A DNA stretch of 10,692 bases from SYOC01 sp050185455 (lineage in GTDB: Bacteria > Desulfobacterota > Binatia > Bin18). The stretch covers positions 1 through 10,692 of the forward strand of contig JBFWZL010000198.1 in the NCBI GenBank assembly GCA_050185455.1, written 5' to 3'. The position numbers and the translations under genes are program-made. Under the pieces are notes generated by a model that made no database searches, was not told the DNA's origin, and worked only from the letters and a program-made list of their open reading frames with translations. Shown here one piece after another: positions 1-6,095 of the stretch (position 1 is the first letter of the stretch; the number at the start of each line of letters is the position of its first letter).

Positions 1-94
1 TCAGCGACAACGCGCCGAGGCGCTCATCGATATCGCTCACCCGGACTTCCAGCCGGAACTGAAAAAAGCGGCCAAGAAGCTGTTCTGGCCGTAG
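1..94 (+). CDS. C-terminal end of an acetyl-CoA hydrolase/transferase family protein (5' partial)
   Basis: Only the last 30 codons are in the window, read from base 2 to the TAG at 92-94. The tail contains EALIDIAHPDFQPEL followed by a lysine-rich stretch and a final FWP. As far as I can recall, ALI-IAHPDFR-EL is the typical C-terminus of acetyl-CoA hydrolase / 4-hydroxybutyrate CoA-transferase family proteins, which move or hydrolyse CoA from acyl-CoA in the cytoplasm. The family call rests on this short motif alone, and substrate cannot be judged. The next gene starts about 37 bases downstream on the same strand with no visible terminator, so the two could be co-transcribed, although their functions do not obviously belong together. 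Confidence 0.6.
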   Translation, partial: QRQRAEALIDIAHPDFQPELKKAAKKLFWP

Positions 95-131
95 TGGCCT
101 TTCCCGGAAAATGATGAAGACAGGAATTATT

Positions 132-587
132 GTGCGCACTCGACAACTTCTAGAAATGTTTTTTCTTTACAGCTTGTGGGTCGTTCTTTTCGCTCCAAAT
201 TTAGCGTCGGCTCATACCCTGGCCGAAGTGTTGAACCAGCCGTCCGCGTTTGATCAACAAGAAATCAACGTTACTGGTCAAGTCGCCAATGTGACAACAC
301 GGTATGGAGAGACGGTGTCGACAACATTCGCCATACGTGACGCTCACGGGGATTTTCTTTCCATCCTTGTTTCTGGCGTGCCAAACTGCAAGCAGGGTGA
401 GATATGCAAGGTCAGCGGCCTGTTTGTCGCGCAAAGGCAGCTTATCCTGCCGGAAAAAATTGAACGTGTTGCCGAGAGGCCGTTTGAGAGTGCTGGCGTA
501 TTGTTTCGTCAACGCCGAACGAGCAACCCTGGGTCTGGTGGGAGAGCCTTTCGTGACGTATACATTCCGGAGTTAGGGCAACAGTGA
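132..587 (+). CDS. Exported OB-fold-like protein of unknown function
   Basis: I prefer the GTG at 132 as start because AGGA lies at 122-125, six bases upstream; the ATG pair at 111/114 in the same frame has only a weak GGA before it. From the GTG the protein is about 151 residues. It opens with MRTRQLLE, a hydrophobic core (residues 9-22) and an ASA-H signal-peptidase I site near residue 27, so it is probably periplasmic or secreted. The mature part has an 'L-QPSAFDQQEINVTGQV' stretch, then 'FAIRDAHGDFLSILV' and 'CKVSGLFV'. This spacing of short beta strands is typical of small OB-fold (tRNA_anti/NirD-like) domains. Two cysteines lie seven residues apart (NCKQGEIC) and could form a disulfide. 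The last 30 residues are Arg/Gly-rich and look unstructured. The ligand is unknown. The Tim44-domain gene follows after 43 bases, so the two may share a transcript. Confidence 0.72.
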   Translation: MRTRQLLEMFFLYSLWVVLFAPNLASAHTLAEVLNQPSAFDQQEINVTGQVANVTTRYGETVSTTFAIRDAHGDFLSILVSGVPNCKQGEICKVSGLFVAQRQLILPEKIERVAERPFESAGVLFRQRRTSNPGSGGRAFRDVYIPELGQQ

Positions 588-630
588 ACACCAAGAGGAG
601 AGACAACGTCTTTTTTAAGTGAGGAAGATA

Positions 631-1644
631 ATGGTAAATATGGTAAGGTATCGAAACCGGCTCGTGGTCAGTGGTTGGTGTATGCTTTTGTTGGCTGTTG
701 GGGCGTTGGTCTGGGTAAATGCCGTTGAAGCTCGCGCCGGAGGCGGGCGGTCGTTTGGGAGCCGTGGCTCTCGCAGTTTTTCCGCGCCCGCGCGTCCGTC
801 AACGCCGCCTGCAGGCGGTGCGTTTCGTGATCGCTCCACGCCTGCTCCGTCCACGCAACCGTATGCGCGAACGTCACCTTTTGGCGGCGGTAGTTTGCTC
901 CGTGGGATTGCTGGTGGGCTCATTGGCGGCATGATTGGCAGCATGCTGTTCCGTTCTCTCGGTTTTGCCAGCTATGGACCGGCTACTGGCGGGTGGGGAG
1001 GCCCTGGTTTGTTCGATCTTCTGCTGCTGGGTTTGCTTGCGTATGTCGGGTATCGCTGGTTTACTCGCCGTTCGACCTTAACTCAGGGATATGCTGGTCC
1101 TAGTTGGTCGCTTGGGCAGACCACGCCAGGTTGGTCGTCTAACGATCGCTGGTCTGGCCGGGAATCAGCCCTAAGTTTTCCCGCCAACGAAGATCGCGAG
1201 CTTGATCATGGGGTCGCCCAACTTCGCGTTCTTGACCCCAATTTTGATCAACGACAGTTTTGCGATCAAGCGATGGATTTTTTCTTCCGTTTGCAAGCTG
1301 CTTGGTCTGGGCGCGATCTAACCTCCATGCGCTCATCAGTAACCGACCAGCTGGCCGCAGAGCTGCAAAATGACCTTGATCGCCTGAAACGTGAACAGCT
1401 GATGAACCGGGTGGAGAATATTGCTGTTCGCACGTGCGACATTACCGAAGCGTGGCAGGAAACTGGGCAAGATCTTGTGACGGTATACTTCTATGCCAAC
1501 TGCCTTGACTACGATGTCAATGAGACGAGTGACGTTGTTGTCCGCGGTAGCAAAACTGAACCGACGAAATTTGAAGAGTTTTGGACCTTCACGCGCCCGG
1601 CTGGCGGTGGAACGTGGCGGCTATCCGCGATTACGCAAGCCTAG
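631..1644 (+). CDS. Membrane-anchored Tim44-like domain protein
   Basis: The ATG at 631 is chosen because AGGA at 622-625 sits five bases upstream; the frame is also open from a GTG at 619, but that codon overlaps this ribosome site. The product is about 337 residues. It has an N-terminal signal or anchor segment (residues 8-36, ending in EARA), then a Gly/Ser/Arg/Pro-rich linker (37-90), a glycine-zipper-like hydrophobic stretch (92-108, GGLIGGMIGSMLF) and a second membrane segment (about 126-141, LFDLLLLGLLAYVGY). The soluble C-terminal domain (about 190-336) contains 'FCDQAMDFFFRLQAAWSGRDL' and ends in 'FWTFTRPAGGGTWRLSAI'. This arrangement matches bacterial Tim44-domain proteins, whose C-terminal NTF2/SnoaL-like fold is related to the mitochondrial import motor subunit Tim44. 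In bacteria the role is poorly defined, and I infer only an inner-membrane protein with a lipid- or protein-binding domain. Predicted topology puts most charged residues after the second segment. Confidence 0.88.
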   Translation: MVNMVRYRNRLVVSGWCMLLLAVGALVWVNAVEARAGGGRSFGSRGSRSFSAPARPSTPPAGGAFRDRSTPAPSTQPYARTSPFGGGSLLRGIAGGLIGGMIGSMLFRSLGFASYGPATGGWGGPGLFDLLLLGLLAYVGYRWFTRRSTLTQGYAGPSWSLGQTTPGWSSNDRWSGRESALSFPANEDRELDHGVAQLRVLDPNFDQRQFCDQAMDFFFRLQAAWSGRDLTSMRSSVTDQLAAELQNDLDRLKREQLMNRVENIAVRTCDITEAWQETGQDLVTVYFYANCLDYDVNETSDVVVRGSKTEPTKFEEFWTFTRPAGGGTWRLSAITQA

Positions 1645-1671
1645 CGTTTCCAGCCATTGGAAGAAAATAAA

Positions 1672-1695
1672 AGGGGCGCGCTACAACGCGCCCCT
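1672..1695. terminator. GC-rich hairpin; intrinsic terminator for the minus-strand SnoaL-like gene
   Basis: The arms AGGGGCGCG (1672-1680) and CGCGCCCCT (1687-1695) pair perfectly around a six-base loop. On the minus strand the stem is followed by TTTTATTTTCTT, a good U-tract, and it lies about 34 bases after the stop of the gene ending at 1729. On the plus strand no U-tract follows, so termination of the Tim44-domain gene here would be weaker. The element sits between two convergent genes. On the minus strand it begins GTAGGGGC and its arm ends GCCCCT, like the palindrome at 5134-5161, so it may be a repeat-family member used as a terminator. Confidence 0.7.
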
Positions 1696-1728
1696 ACGCT
1701 GAAAGCTGATGGCTGACTGCCAAAGTTT

Positions 1729-2130
1729 TTAACCTACCAACACGTCTTTAGCGTGGATCGTGTCGAGATATTCGCGCACGGCCTGGATTTTGCCGTCCCG
1801 GACCTCAATCAAGAAATGGTATTGATTGTTGTACACTTTCCCATTGGCGTGCTCGCCATAAGATTCCGCTTCAACCGCAACCCGGTCGCCTTCGGCTGTC
1901 ATGCCCTTCGGTGTCAAACGCAAGCCTTTCGGCATGGCCGCGCCAAGGCCTTGCAGTAGTTGGGTGAATTCCGCTTTCGTTTTCGTGCCAGCGAGAGCAA
2001 AACTCTCCGGTCGGCCCATAACGGTCCAGGTCGCGTTGTCGGACATCAGACCCAATGCTTCCGCGGCTTTACCAGCGGAAAAGTTCTCGAAAAAATTGAG
2101 AACGGTCTTTTTGTTGGCTTCTGCACTCAT
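1729..2130 (-). CDS. SnoaL-like / NTF2-fold protein (ketosteroid isomerase-type)
   Basis: A 133-residue cytoplasmic protein with no signal peptide. AAGGAGG (plus-strand 2137-2143) lies six bases before the ATG. The pattern is that of the SnoaL-like polyketide-cyclase/NTF2 superfamily: an N-terminal helix with 'VLNFFENFSAGKAAEALGLMSDNATWTV', a middle segment with 'FTQLLQGLGAAMPKGLRL', and the closing strands 'YHFLIEVRDGKIQAVREYLDT' followed by 'IHAKDVL'. Members include isomerases, cyclases, limonene-epoxide-hydrolase-like enzymes and many uncharacterised proteins sharing a cone-shaped alpha+beta barrel with a buried pocket. Conserved residues that could act in the pocket include D31, W35 and the ending 'REYLDT', but the reaction cannot be assigned. 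It is transcribed away from amidohydrolase 1 across a 205-base control region, so the two could be co-regulated. Confidence 0.82.
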   Translation of the reverse strand: MSAEANKKTVLNFFENFSAGKAAEALGLMSDNATWTVMGRPESFALAGTKTKAEFTQLLQGLGAAMPKGLRLTPKGMTAEGDRVAVEAESYGEHANGKVYNNQYHFLIEVRDGKIQAVREYLDTIHAKDVLVG

Positions 2131-2182
2131 GAGACGCCTCCTTTGCGCGCCGATGATCCTCGGCGTGCGGTGTTGATTGATT

Positions 2183-2196
2183 CGCTAACCTTAGCG
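2183..2196. promoter_or_regulatory. Inverted repeat in the divergent control region (possible operator)
   Basis: CGCTAA (2183-2188) and TTAGCG (2191-2196) form a perfect inverted repeat with a two-base centre. It lies between the divergent SnoaL-like gene and amidohydrolase 1, about 53 bases upstream of the SnoaL-like start. That position is suitable for a dimeric regulator acting on the minus-strand promoter. No regulator gene is present in the window, so this is suggestive only. Confidence 0.3.
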
Positions 2197-2257
2197 CGCC
2201 TACCTATGGATTGGCAAGGAATGGGGAAAAAGCGGAAGAGAAATGTGGTAATTCCTC

Positions 2258-2292
2258 TTGACAGCAAGGGAGGGATACGAAACTCTAGAGTT
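2258..2292 (+). promoter_or_regulatory. Possible promoter -35 (TTGACA) with a 12-bp palindrome downstream, before amidohydrolase 1
   Basis: A consensus -35 hexamer TTGACA occurs at 2258-2263. Seventeen bases further on, where a -10 box would be expected, is the perfect 12-bp palindrome AACTCTAGAGTT (2281-2292). No good TATAAT match is visible at the right distance, so either the promoter is weak and activator-dependent or the palindrome is an operator overlapping the start region. The gene's ATG is 44 bases after the palindrome. Confidence 0.35.
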
Positions 2293-2335
2293 CAAAATTT
2301 ACACCCTTCAATTCCAATAAAAAGGAGTCTTGTTT

Positions 2336-3502
2336 ATGAGGCTGATGCCGAAGACGACACGCACCTCGTACTCGGGCGTGATCGATGCCGACGGGCATAT
2401 CAATGAACCCCACGATCTATGGGAACGCTACATCGATCCTCAGTTTCGCGACCGCGCTATTCGTATCGGCACTGACCCGGATGGCAGTGAGCGGTTGCAC
2501 GTGAACGGGAAACCTTCACGATATTTTGATGCGGAAATTCTCAGCCGGGGTCGCAGCATGGGGTCGACTTTCGAAGAACGCGAAGCACGCTCGAAGGTCC
2601 CTTATAAGGACAGTATTCCCTTTGGTGGGAATGATCCGAAAGAAAGACTGGAATTGCTCGATCGAGAAGGTTTAGACAAAGCCGTAGTTTATCCGACTTT
2701 GGCTCTCGAATGGGAAACGGAAGTCGAAGATCCAGACTTGGCGATGGCGTATTGTCGCGCCTACAACCGCTGGGTGGTGGATTTTTGCGCTGACTCAAAT
2801 GGACGGCTTGTGCCGATTGCACACCTGGCTTTGGCCGATGGCCGTGACGCCGCGCGGGAACTCGAACGGGCGGCCAAAGATGGTTGTAAAGGTGTTTTTG
2901 TGGCGCCATACACCATCACGGATAAGGCGCATGCACATCCGGATCACGATCCATTCTGGTCCGCGGCGCAGGATCTCGGCCTACCGGTGGCGATTCATCC
3001 GGTTGCCGAGCCCCCGAAACGGCGGGTGTACCAACGATTCCGTGAAATGGCGAGATGGGGCGAATGGTGGTACGACGTGCTTGGCGGGCAGGGTCCGCAA
3101 CAAGCGTTTTTAGCGCTCTTCCAATATGGTCTGTTCGACCGTTTTCCTAAAGCCAAAGTGGTCATGCTGGAGGCTGGCGCTGGCTGGATCGGCCACATGA
3201 TTGACCGTATGGACGCCGCTTATATCACGGCTCTCGGAAAGAGTGTTCCCTTAAAAGAGAAGCCCAGTTTTTATTTCCAACGCCAATGTTGGATATCTGC
3301 AGATCCGGATGAAACTGCGCTGGCGCATATTATTGAACATGTCGGGAAGGATAAGTTTTTCTGGGCGACCGATTACCCGCATGACGATCATACCCAAGGA
3401 TATATGACGGCGCTTGACGAACTTGTGACGCAGCTTTCAGAGCCTGCGCGACGCGGCATTCTCGGAGAGAATGTAGCGCGCGTGTACGGGCTTAATAATT
3501 GA
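2336..3502 (+). CDS. Amidohydrolase_2 family metal-dependent hydrolase/decarboxylase (paralogue 1)
   Basis: A 388-residue cytoplasmic TIM-barrel enzyme of the ACMSD-like amidohydrolase family (Amidohydro_2). The ATG at 2336 is preferred because AGGAG (2323-2327) lies eight bases upstream; an in-frame TTG at 2330 is too close to that site. Visible signatures are 'VIDADGH' at residues 15-21, where D19-x-H21 replaces the classical H-x-H metal motif; 'HAHPDHDPFW' from residue 199; 'AIHP' with H221 on the expected strand 5; and 'ATDYPH' with D346 on strand 8. These are the usual metal and acid/base positions. The family includes ACMSD, gamma-resorcylate and 5-carboxyvanillate decarboxylases and the lactone hydrolase LigI, so ring-cleavage products or aromatic acids are plausible substrates, but none can be chosen from sequence. 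It is roughly 60% identical by eye to the protein at 3955-5109, and a 29-base stretch (2924-2952) is identical to 4537-4565. It heads the central plus-strand block. Confidence 0.9.
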   Translation: MRLMPKTTRTSYSGVIDADGHINEPHDLWERYIDPQFRDRAIRIGTDPDGSERLHVNGKPSRYFDAEILSRGRSMGSTFEEREARSKVPYKDSIPFGGNDPKERLELLDREGLDKAVVYPTLALEWETEVEDPDLAMAYCRAYNRWVVDFCADSNGRLVPIAHLALADGRDAARELERAAKDGCKGVFVAPYTITDKAHAHPDHDPFWSAAQDLGLPVAIHPVAEPPKRRVYQRFREMARWGEWWYDVLGGQGPQQAFLALFQYGLFDRFPKAKVVMLEAGAGWIGHMIDRMDAAYITALGKSVPLKEKPSFYFQRQCWISADPDETALAHIIEHVGKDKFFWATDYPHDDHTQGYMTALDELVTQLSEPARRGILGENVARVYGLNN

Positions 3503-3517
3503 GGAATCAGTAGCTGT

Positions 3518-3715
3518 GTGAAGATTTCTTTGGGCAGGATACGACGGCGAGAGCTTGGGAAAGTCACCCTCGATTTGGGAAAGTTAAGCTTTGGTGGAAC
3601 GGTGGTAACGCAGATCTTCTCGGCAACAGCAGCGTCTCCTGTTATGTTACTTGGAGGTTTGGCGGCCACAAGTATCGCCGTCGTGGTCGGTCTCGCTCTT
3701 ACTCCAGAGGAGTGA
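3518..3715 (+). CDS. Small membrane protein (65 aa), DUF6722-like by eye
   Basis: It begins with GTG at 3518, fifteen bases after the stop of amidohydrolase 1; GAGGAA (3501-3506), overlapping that stop, is the likely but rather distant ribosome site. An in-frame TTG at 3530 is an alternative start. Residues 1-16 are basic and amphipathic (IRRRELGK), residues 22-34 are a short hydrophobic stretch (KLSFGGTVVTQIF), and residues 41-61 (PVMLLGGLAATSIAVVVGLAL) are a clear membrane segment, ending in PEE. The pattern 'R-ELGK---DL-KL-FGG-V' then a membrane helix resembles short DUF6722-type proteins as I remember them; that resemblance is uncertain. Its stop is three bases before the ATG of the next small gene, so the two are surely translated together. 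Function unknown; a membrane-associated two-protein unit is the simplest inference. Confidence 0.7.
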   Translation: MKISLGRIRRRELGKVTLDLGKLSFGGTVVTQIFSATAASPVMLLGGLAATSIAVVVGLALTPEE

Positions 3716-3718
3716 CGT

Positions 3719-3823
3719 ATGAGTCCACAGGAGTTAGGGTTCGTCATCGTTTCACTCTTCGTTATCATCTTCGCAAGTGCCAGCTACATCGCGGTGAAAA
3801 TCCGGGGAGATAAAAAACAGTAA
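3719..3823 (+). CDS. Tiny single-pass membrane protein (34 aa)
   Basis: A 34-codon gene. AGGAG at 3708-3712 lies exactly six bases before the ATG, and the ATG follows the previous stop by three bases, so translation is well supported. The peptide starts MSPQELG, has one hydrophobic helix (about residues 7-26, rich in Val, Ile, Phe and Ala) and ends in a basic tail KIRGDKKQ. By the positive-inside rule the N-terminus would be outside and the C-terminus in the cytoplasm. It does not match KdpF, CydX or CcoQ as far as I can judge. It forms a tight pair with the 65-residue membrane protein before it and may be its partner subunit. Function unknown. Confidence 0.68.
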   Translation: MSPQELGFVIVSLFVIIFASASYIAVKIRGDKKQ

Positions 3824-3841
3824 TCAGTCCTAAGAATAAAG

Positions 3842-3914
3842 CCATTGACCCATTGAGTGATGAAACGGTTGCACTATTAGGGCCTTCTTCTTTTCGTCAA
3901 TGATTCACTGACTC
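3842..3914. repeat. Cluster of CATTGA-type words upstream of amidohydrolase 2
   Basis: Two 8-base units, CCATTGAC (3842-3849) and CCATTGAG (3850-3857), sit in tandem. Further on, GTCAATGATTCACTGACTC (3896-3914) matches GTTAATGACTCATTGACTC at 9191-9209 in 16 of 19 positions. These words occur only in spacers here and look like a dispersed intergenic repeat. The spacer (3824-3954) otherwise shows no clear promoter or terminator. Confidence 0.45.
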
Positions 3915-3954
3915 AGGTCTCAGCACTCGGAACTCATAAACAAGGAGCGTACTT

Positions 3955-5109
3955 ATGACGACGTTACCCTATCTTAAACATAACAACATAATCGACGCTG
4001 ACGGCCATGTGTTGGAGCCGCCGGATATTTGGGAAAAATACATCGATCCGGAGTATCGTGATCGAGCAATCCGCGTTCGCCACAGCCCAGAAGGACAAGA
4101 GTATCTGGAAATCGAAGGACATCCTTCAAAGTTCTTCAATATTAAAGCGTTCACACTGCTTGGCAGTATGGGACGCAACGCGGACGAGATGACCGCTCTC
4201 ATGAAAGAAAACAAGTACGTCGAGTCGGCGCCCTTTGGCGCGATGGACCCGAAAGAACGTGTGGAACTGCTCGACCGTGAAGGGTTGCGCGCGACGATTC
4301 TTTATCCCAGTATCGGTCTGACCTGGGAGTGCGAAACCGAAGACTATGGGCTGTCCCTCGCGTACGCAAGAGCATATAACCGCTGGATTGCGGATTTCTG
4401 CCGGGACTATAAAGAGCGGCTGATTCCTATCGCGCATATTTCACTTGCCGACGGGCAGGAGGCGGCGAAAGAGTTGGAGCGTGCGGTGAAAGATGGGTGC
4501 CGCGGGGCTTTTGTGGCGCCGTTTACGGTCTCGATGAAGGCGCATGCACATCCGGATCACGATCCGTTCTGGGCGAAAGCGCAGGAATTAAACGTCCCGG
4601 TCGGTATTCATCCCATGGCCGAGCATCCGAGTAAACGCGTTTATCAGCGCTTTAAAGATATGAAATGGGCTGATTGGTACCATAACGTACTCGGAGGGCA
4701 GGGGCCCCAACAAGCACTCTTCGCCTTGTTTCAGTACGGATTGTTTGACCGCTTTCCTACTGTAAAAGTCGTGTTGCTTGAATCCGGTGCGGGCTGGATA
4801 GGCGCCGCGTTGGATCGGATGGACGCAACGTATGAAACCGCGCTCGGCAAGAGTGTGCCGTTGAAAGAGAAGCCGAGCTACTACTTCACGCGACAGTGTT
4901 GGATCTCCGGCGACCCGGACGAAAAGGCGCTGGCGCATATCGTTGAACTTGTGGGGAACGACAAATTCTTCTGGGCGACGGATTTCCCCCATTTCGATCA
5001 TCCAGGCAATTATCTGGAAGCACTGAATAATCTTGTGTCGACGATGTCAGATGCCGCTAGGAAGAACCTGCTGGGCGACAGCGTGGCGAAAGTATATGGG
5101 TTGAACTAA
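3955..5109 (+). CDS. Amidohydrolase_2 family metal-dependent hydrolase/decarboxylase (paralogue 2)
   Basis: A 384-residue paralogue of the enzyme at 2336-3502, alignable along its whole length. An AAGGAG ribosome site lies seven bases before the ATG. It keeps 'IIDADGH' (residues 12-18, D16-x-H18), 'HAHPDHDPFW' from residue 197, 'GIHP' with H219, and 'ATDFPH' with D343, so the metal site appears intact. The segments 'LGGQGPQQA', 'FQYGLFDRFP', 'TALGKSVPLKEKPS' and 'RQCWIS' are identical in both copies and probably shape the family-specific pocket. The copies differ most in residues 37-90, between strand 1 and the 'PFG--DPKER-ELLDREGL' motif, and in the residues after 'ATD-PH' (DDH versus FDH). 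This suggests a shared chemistry with different substrates, or subunits of a hetero-oligomer. The lactonase gene follows after 80 bases. The reaction is not assignable by sequence alone. Confidence 0.9.
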   Translation: MTTLPYLKHNNIIDADGHVLEPPDIWEKYIDPEYRDRAIRVRHSPEGQEYLEIEGHPSKFFNIKAFTLLGSMGRNADEMTALMKENKYVESAPFGAMDPKERVELLDREGLRATILYPSIGLTWECETEDYGLSLAYARAYNRWIADFCRDYKERLIPIAHISLADGQEAAKELERAVKDGCRGAFVAPFTVSMKAHAHPDHDPFWAKAQELNVPVGIHPMAEHPSKRVYQRFKDMKWADWYHNVLGGQGPQQALFALFQYGLFDRFPTVKVVLLESGAGWIGAALDRMDATYETALGKSVPLKEKPSYYFTRQCWISGDPDEKALAHIVELVGNDKFFWATDFPHFDHPGNYLEALNNLVSTMSDAARKNLLGDSVAKVYGLN

Positions 5110-5133
5110 CCATTCGTCTTCACTTATCAAAGG

Positions 5134-5161
5134 GTAGGGGCACGGCGCGCCGTGCCCCTAC
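5134..5161. repeat. Perfect 28-bp palindrome of the GTAGGGGC...GCCCCTAC type
   Basis: Each half reads GTAGGGGCACGGCG and the element is completely self-complementary with no unpaired centre. It lies 25 bases after the stop of amidohydrolase 2 and 15 bases before the ribosome site of the lactonase. As RNA it would form a very stable hairpin but lacks a U-tract, so it may attenuate transcription or protect an mRNA end rather than terminate fully. Its ends match the hairpin at 1672-1695, suggesting a dispersed palindromic repeat family. Confidence 0.75.
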
Positions 5162-5189
5162 TTCCTTATGGAAAAAGGAGGAACAGAAC

Positions 5190-6020
5190 ATGCTTGAAAC
5201 TCTTGCGCATGGCTATGGGCTGTTGGAAGGTCCACGAGTTGATGACAAGGACAATCTGTATTTTAGTGATGTTCCCAATGGCGGCGTCTATCGTCGTTCA
5301 CCCAATGGCGAGGTGGCAACGGTTGTTCCAAAGCGGCGCGGCGTTGGCGGCATTGCTCTTCACGCTGATGGTGGAGTCGTAGTTTCCGGCAAGAACATTT
5401 GCCATGTCAAAGATGGCCAGACTCGCATCCTGTTTCAACGAGACGATATTCCTGGGTTCAATGATCTTTTTACCGACAATGCCGGACGTGTTTATGTGGG
5501 GTCGCTCCGCTCTGACCCCTTTAAACCTGGCGAGCGTACGCCGGGCGAACTATGGCGAATTGATGCGGAAGGGAAGGTTGTGCAAATGTACGACAAGGTG
5601 GGACTCACCAATGGGATCGGCTTCTCTCCGGATGGGCGCACTATTTATCATGCCGATAGCGCGGGTCCTCATATTATTGTGCACGATGTCGCACCAGACG
5701 GAACCATGAGCAACCGCCGCGCGATTGCGCAGATGAGTGGGGGAACGATTCCTGACGGACTTTGTGTGGATGAGGCTGGTTGTATTTGGGTAGCGGTGTA
5801 TGGCGGCAACTGCGTCGCGCGCTATACGCCTGAAGGCAAACTGGATCGTAAAATTGACGTGCCGGCCAAAGCTGTCACGAGCGCGTGTTTCGGAGGAGAA
5901 GACCGTCGGGATCTCTACATTGTTACGGCTGACAATACGGAAGATCCCCCCCGCAAAGGCACGGTCTTCCGCACGCGTGTAGACGTAGCTGGTGTGTCCA
6001 CACCCTTGGCGCGAGTGTAA
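5190..6020 (+). CDS. SMP-30/gluconolactonase/LRE family protein (probable lactonase)
   Basis: A 276-residue six-bladed beta-propeller enzyme of the SMP-30/gluconolactonase-like family, with AGGAGG (5176-5181) eight bases before the ATG. It shows repeated blade motifs: 'LEGPRVDDKDNLYFSDV', 'FNDLFTDNAGRVYVGSL', 'TNGIGFSPDGRTIYHADS' and 'IPDGLCVDEAGCIWVAVYGG'. The four metal ligands known in SMP-30 (Glu, Asn, Asn, Asp) correspond to E13, N91, N141 and D189, all present, so a divalent-metal lactonase activity is likely. There is no signal peptide, so it should be cytoplasmic. The family opens sugar lactones and related lactones; the neighbouring amidohydrolases suggest a catabolic lactone rather than housekeeping gluconolactone, but that is inference. 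The lipoprotein gene begins 76 bases later. Confidence 0.9.
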   Translation: MLETLAHGYGLLEGPRVDDKDNLYFSDVPNGGVYRRSPNGEVATVVPKRRGVGGIALHADGGVVVSGKNICHVKDGQTRILFQRDDIPGFNDLFTDNAGRVYVGSLRSDPFKPGERTPGELWRIDAEGKVVQMYDKVGLTNGIGFSPDGRTIYHADSAGPHIIVHDVAPDGTMSNRRAIAQMSGGTIPDGLCVDEAGCIWVAVYGGNCVARYTPEGKLDRKIDVPAKAVTSACFGGEDRRDLYIVTADNTEDPPRKGTVFRTRVDVAGVSTPLARV

Positions 6021-6095
6021 CCCCTTGCGGTCAGTATGGCTCAGAGTGTGAACGAATCGAGTATGACGCGCCCGTTCGCGGTAGAGAGGAGACGC

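Noticed and set aside
201..512. Minus-strand open frame opposite the exported OB-fold-like gene
   Set aside because: It has no ribosome site, no recognisable domain, and lies wholly opposite a gene with a clear signal peptide.
2541..2909. Minus-strand open frame inside amidohydrolase 1
   Set aside because: Antisense shadow of a strongly conserved enzyme; composition is Pro/Arg-rich without structure.
3842..3914. CRISPR-like repeats before amidohydrolase 2
   Set aside because: Units are too short (8 bases), not regularly spaced, and there are no cas genes.
2924..4565. Long direct repeat suggesting a transposon around the small membrane genes
   Set aside because: The repeats are homologous coding parts of two paralogues; no transposase or terminal inverted repeats flank the insert.
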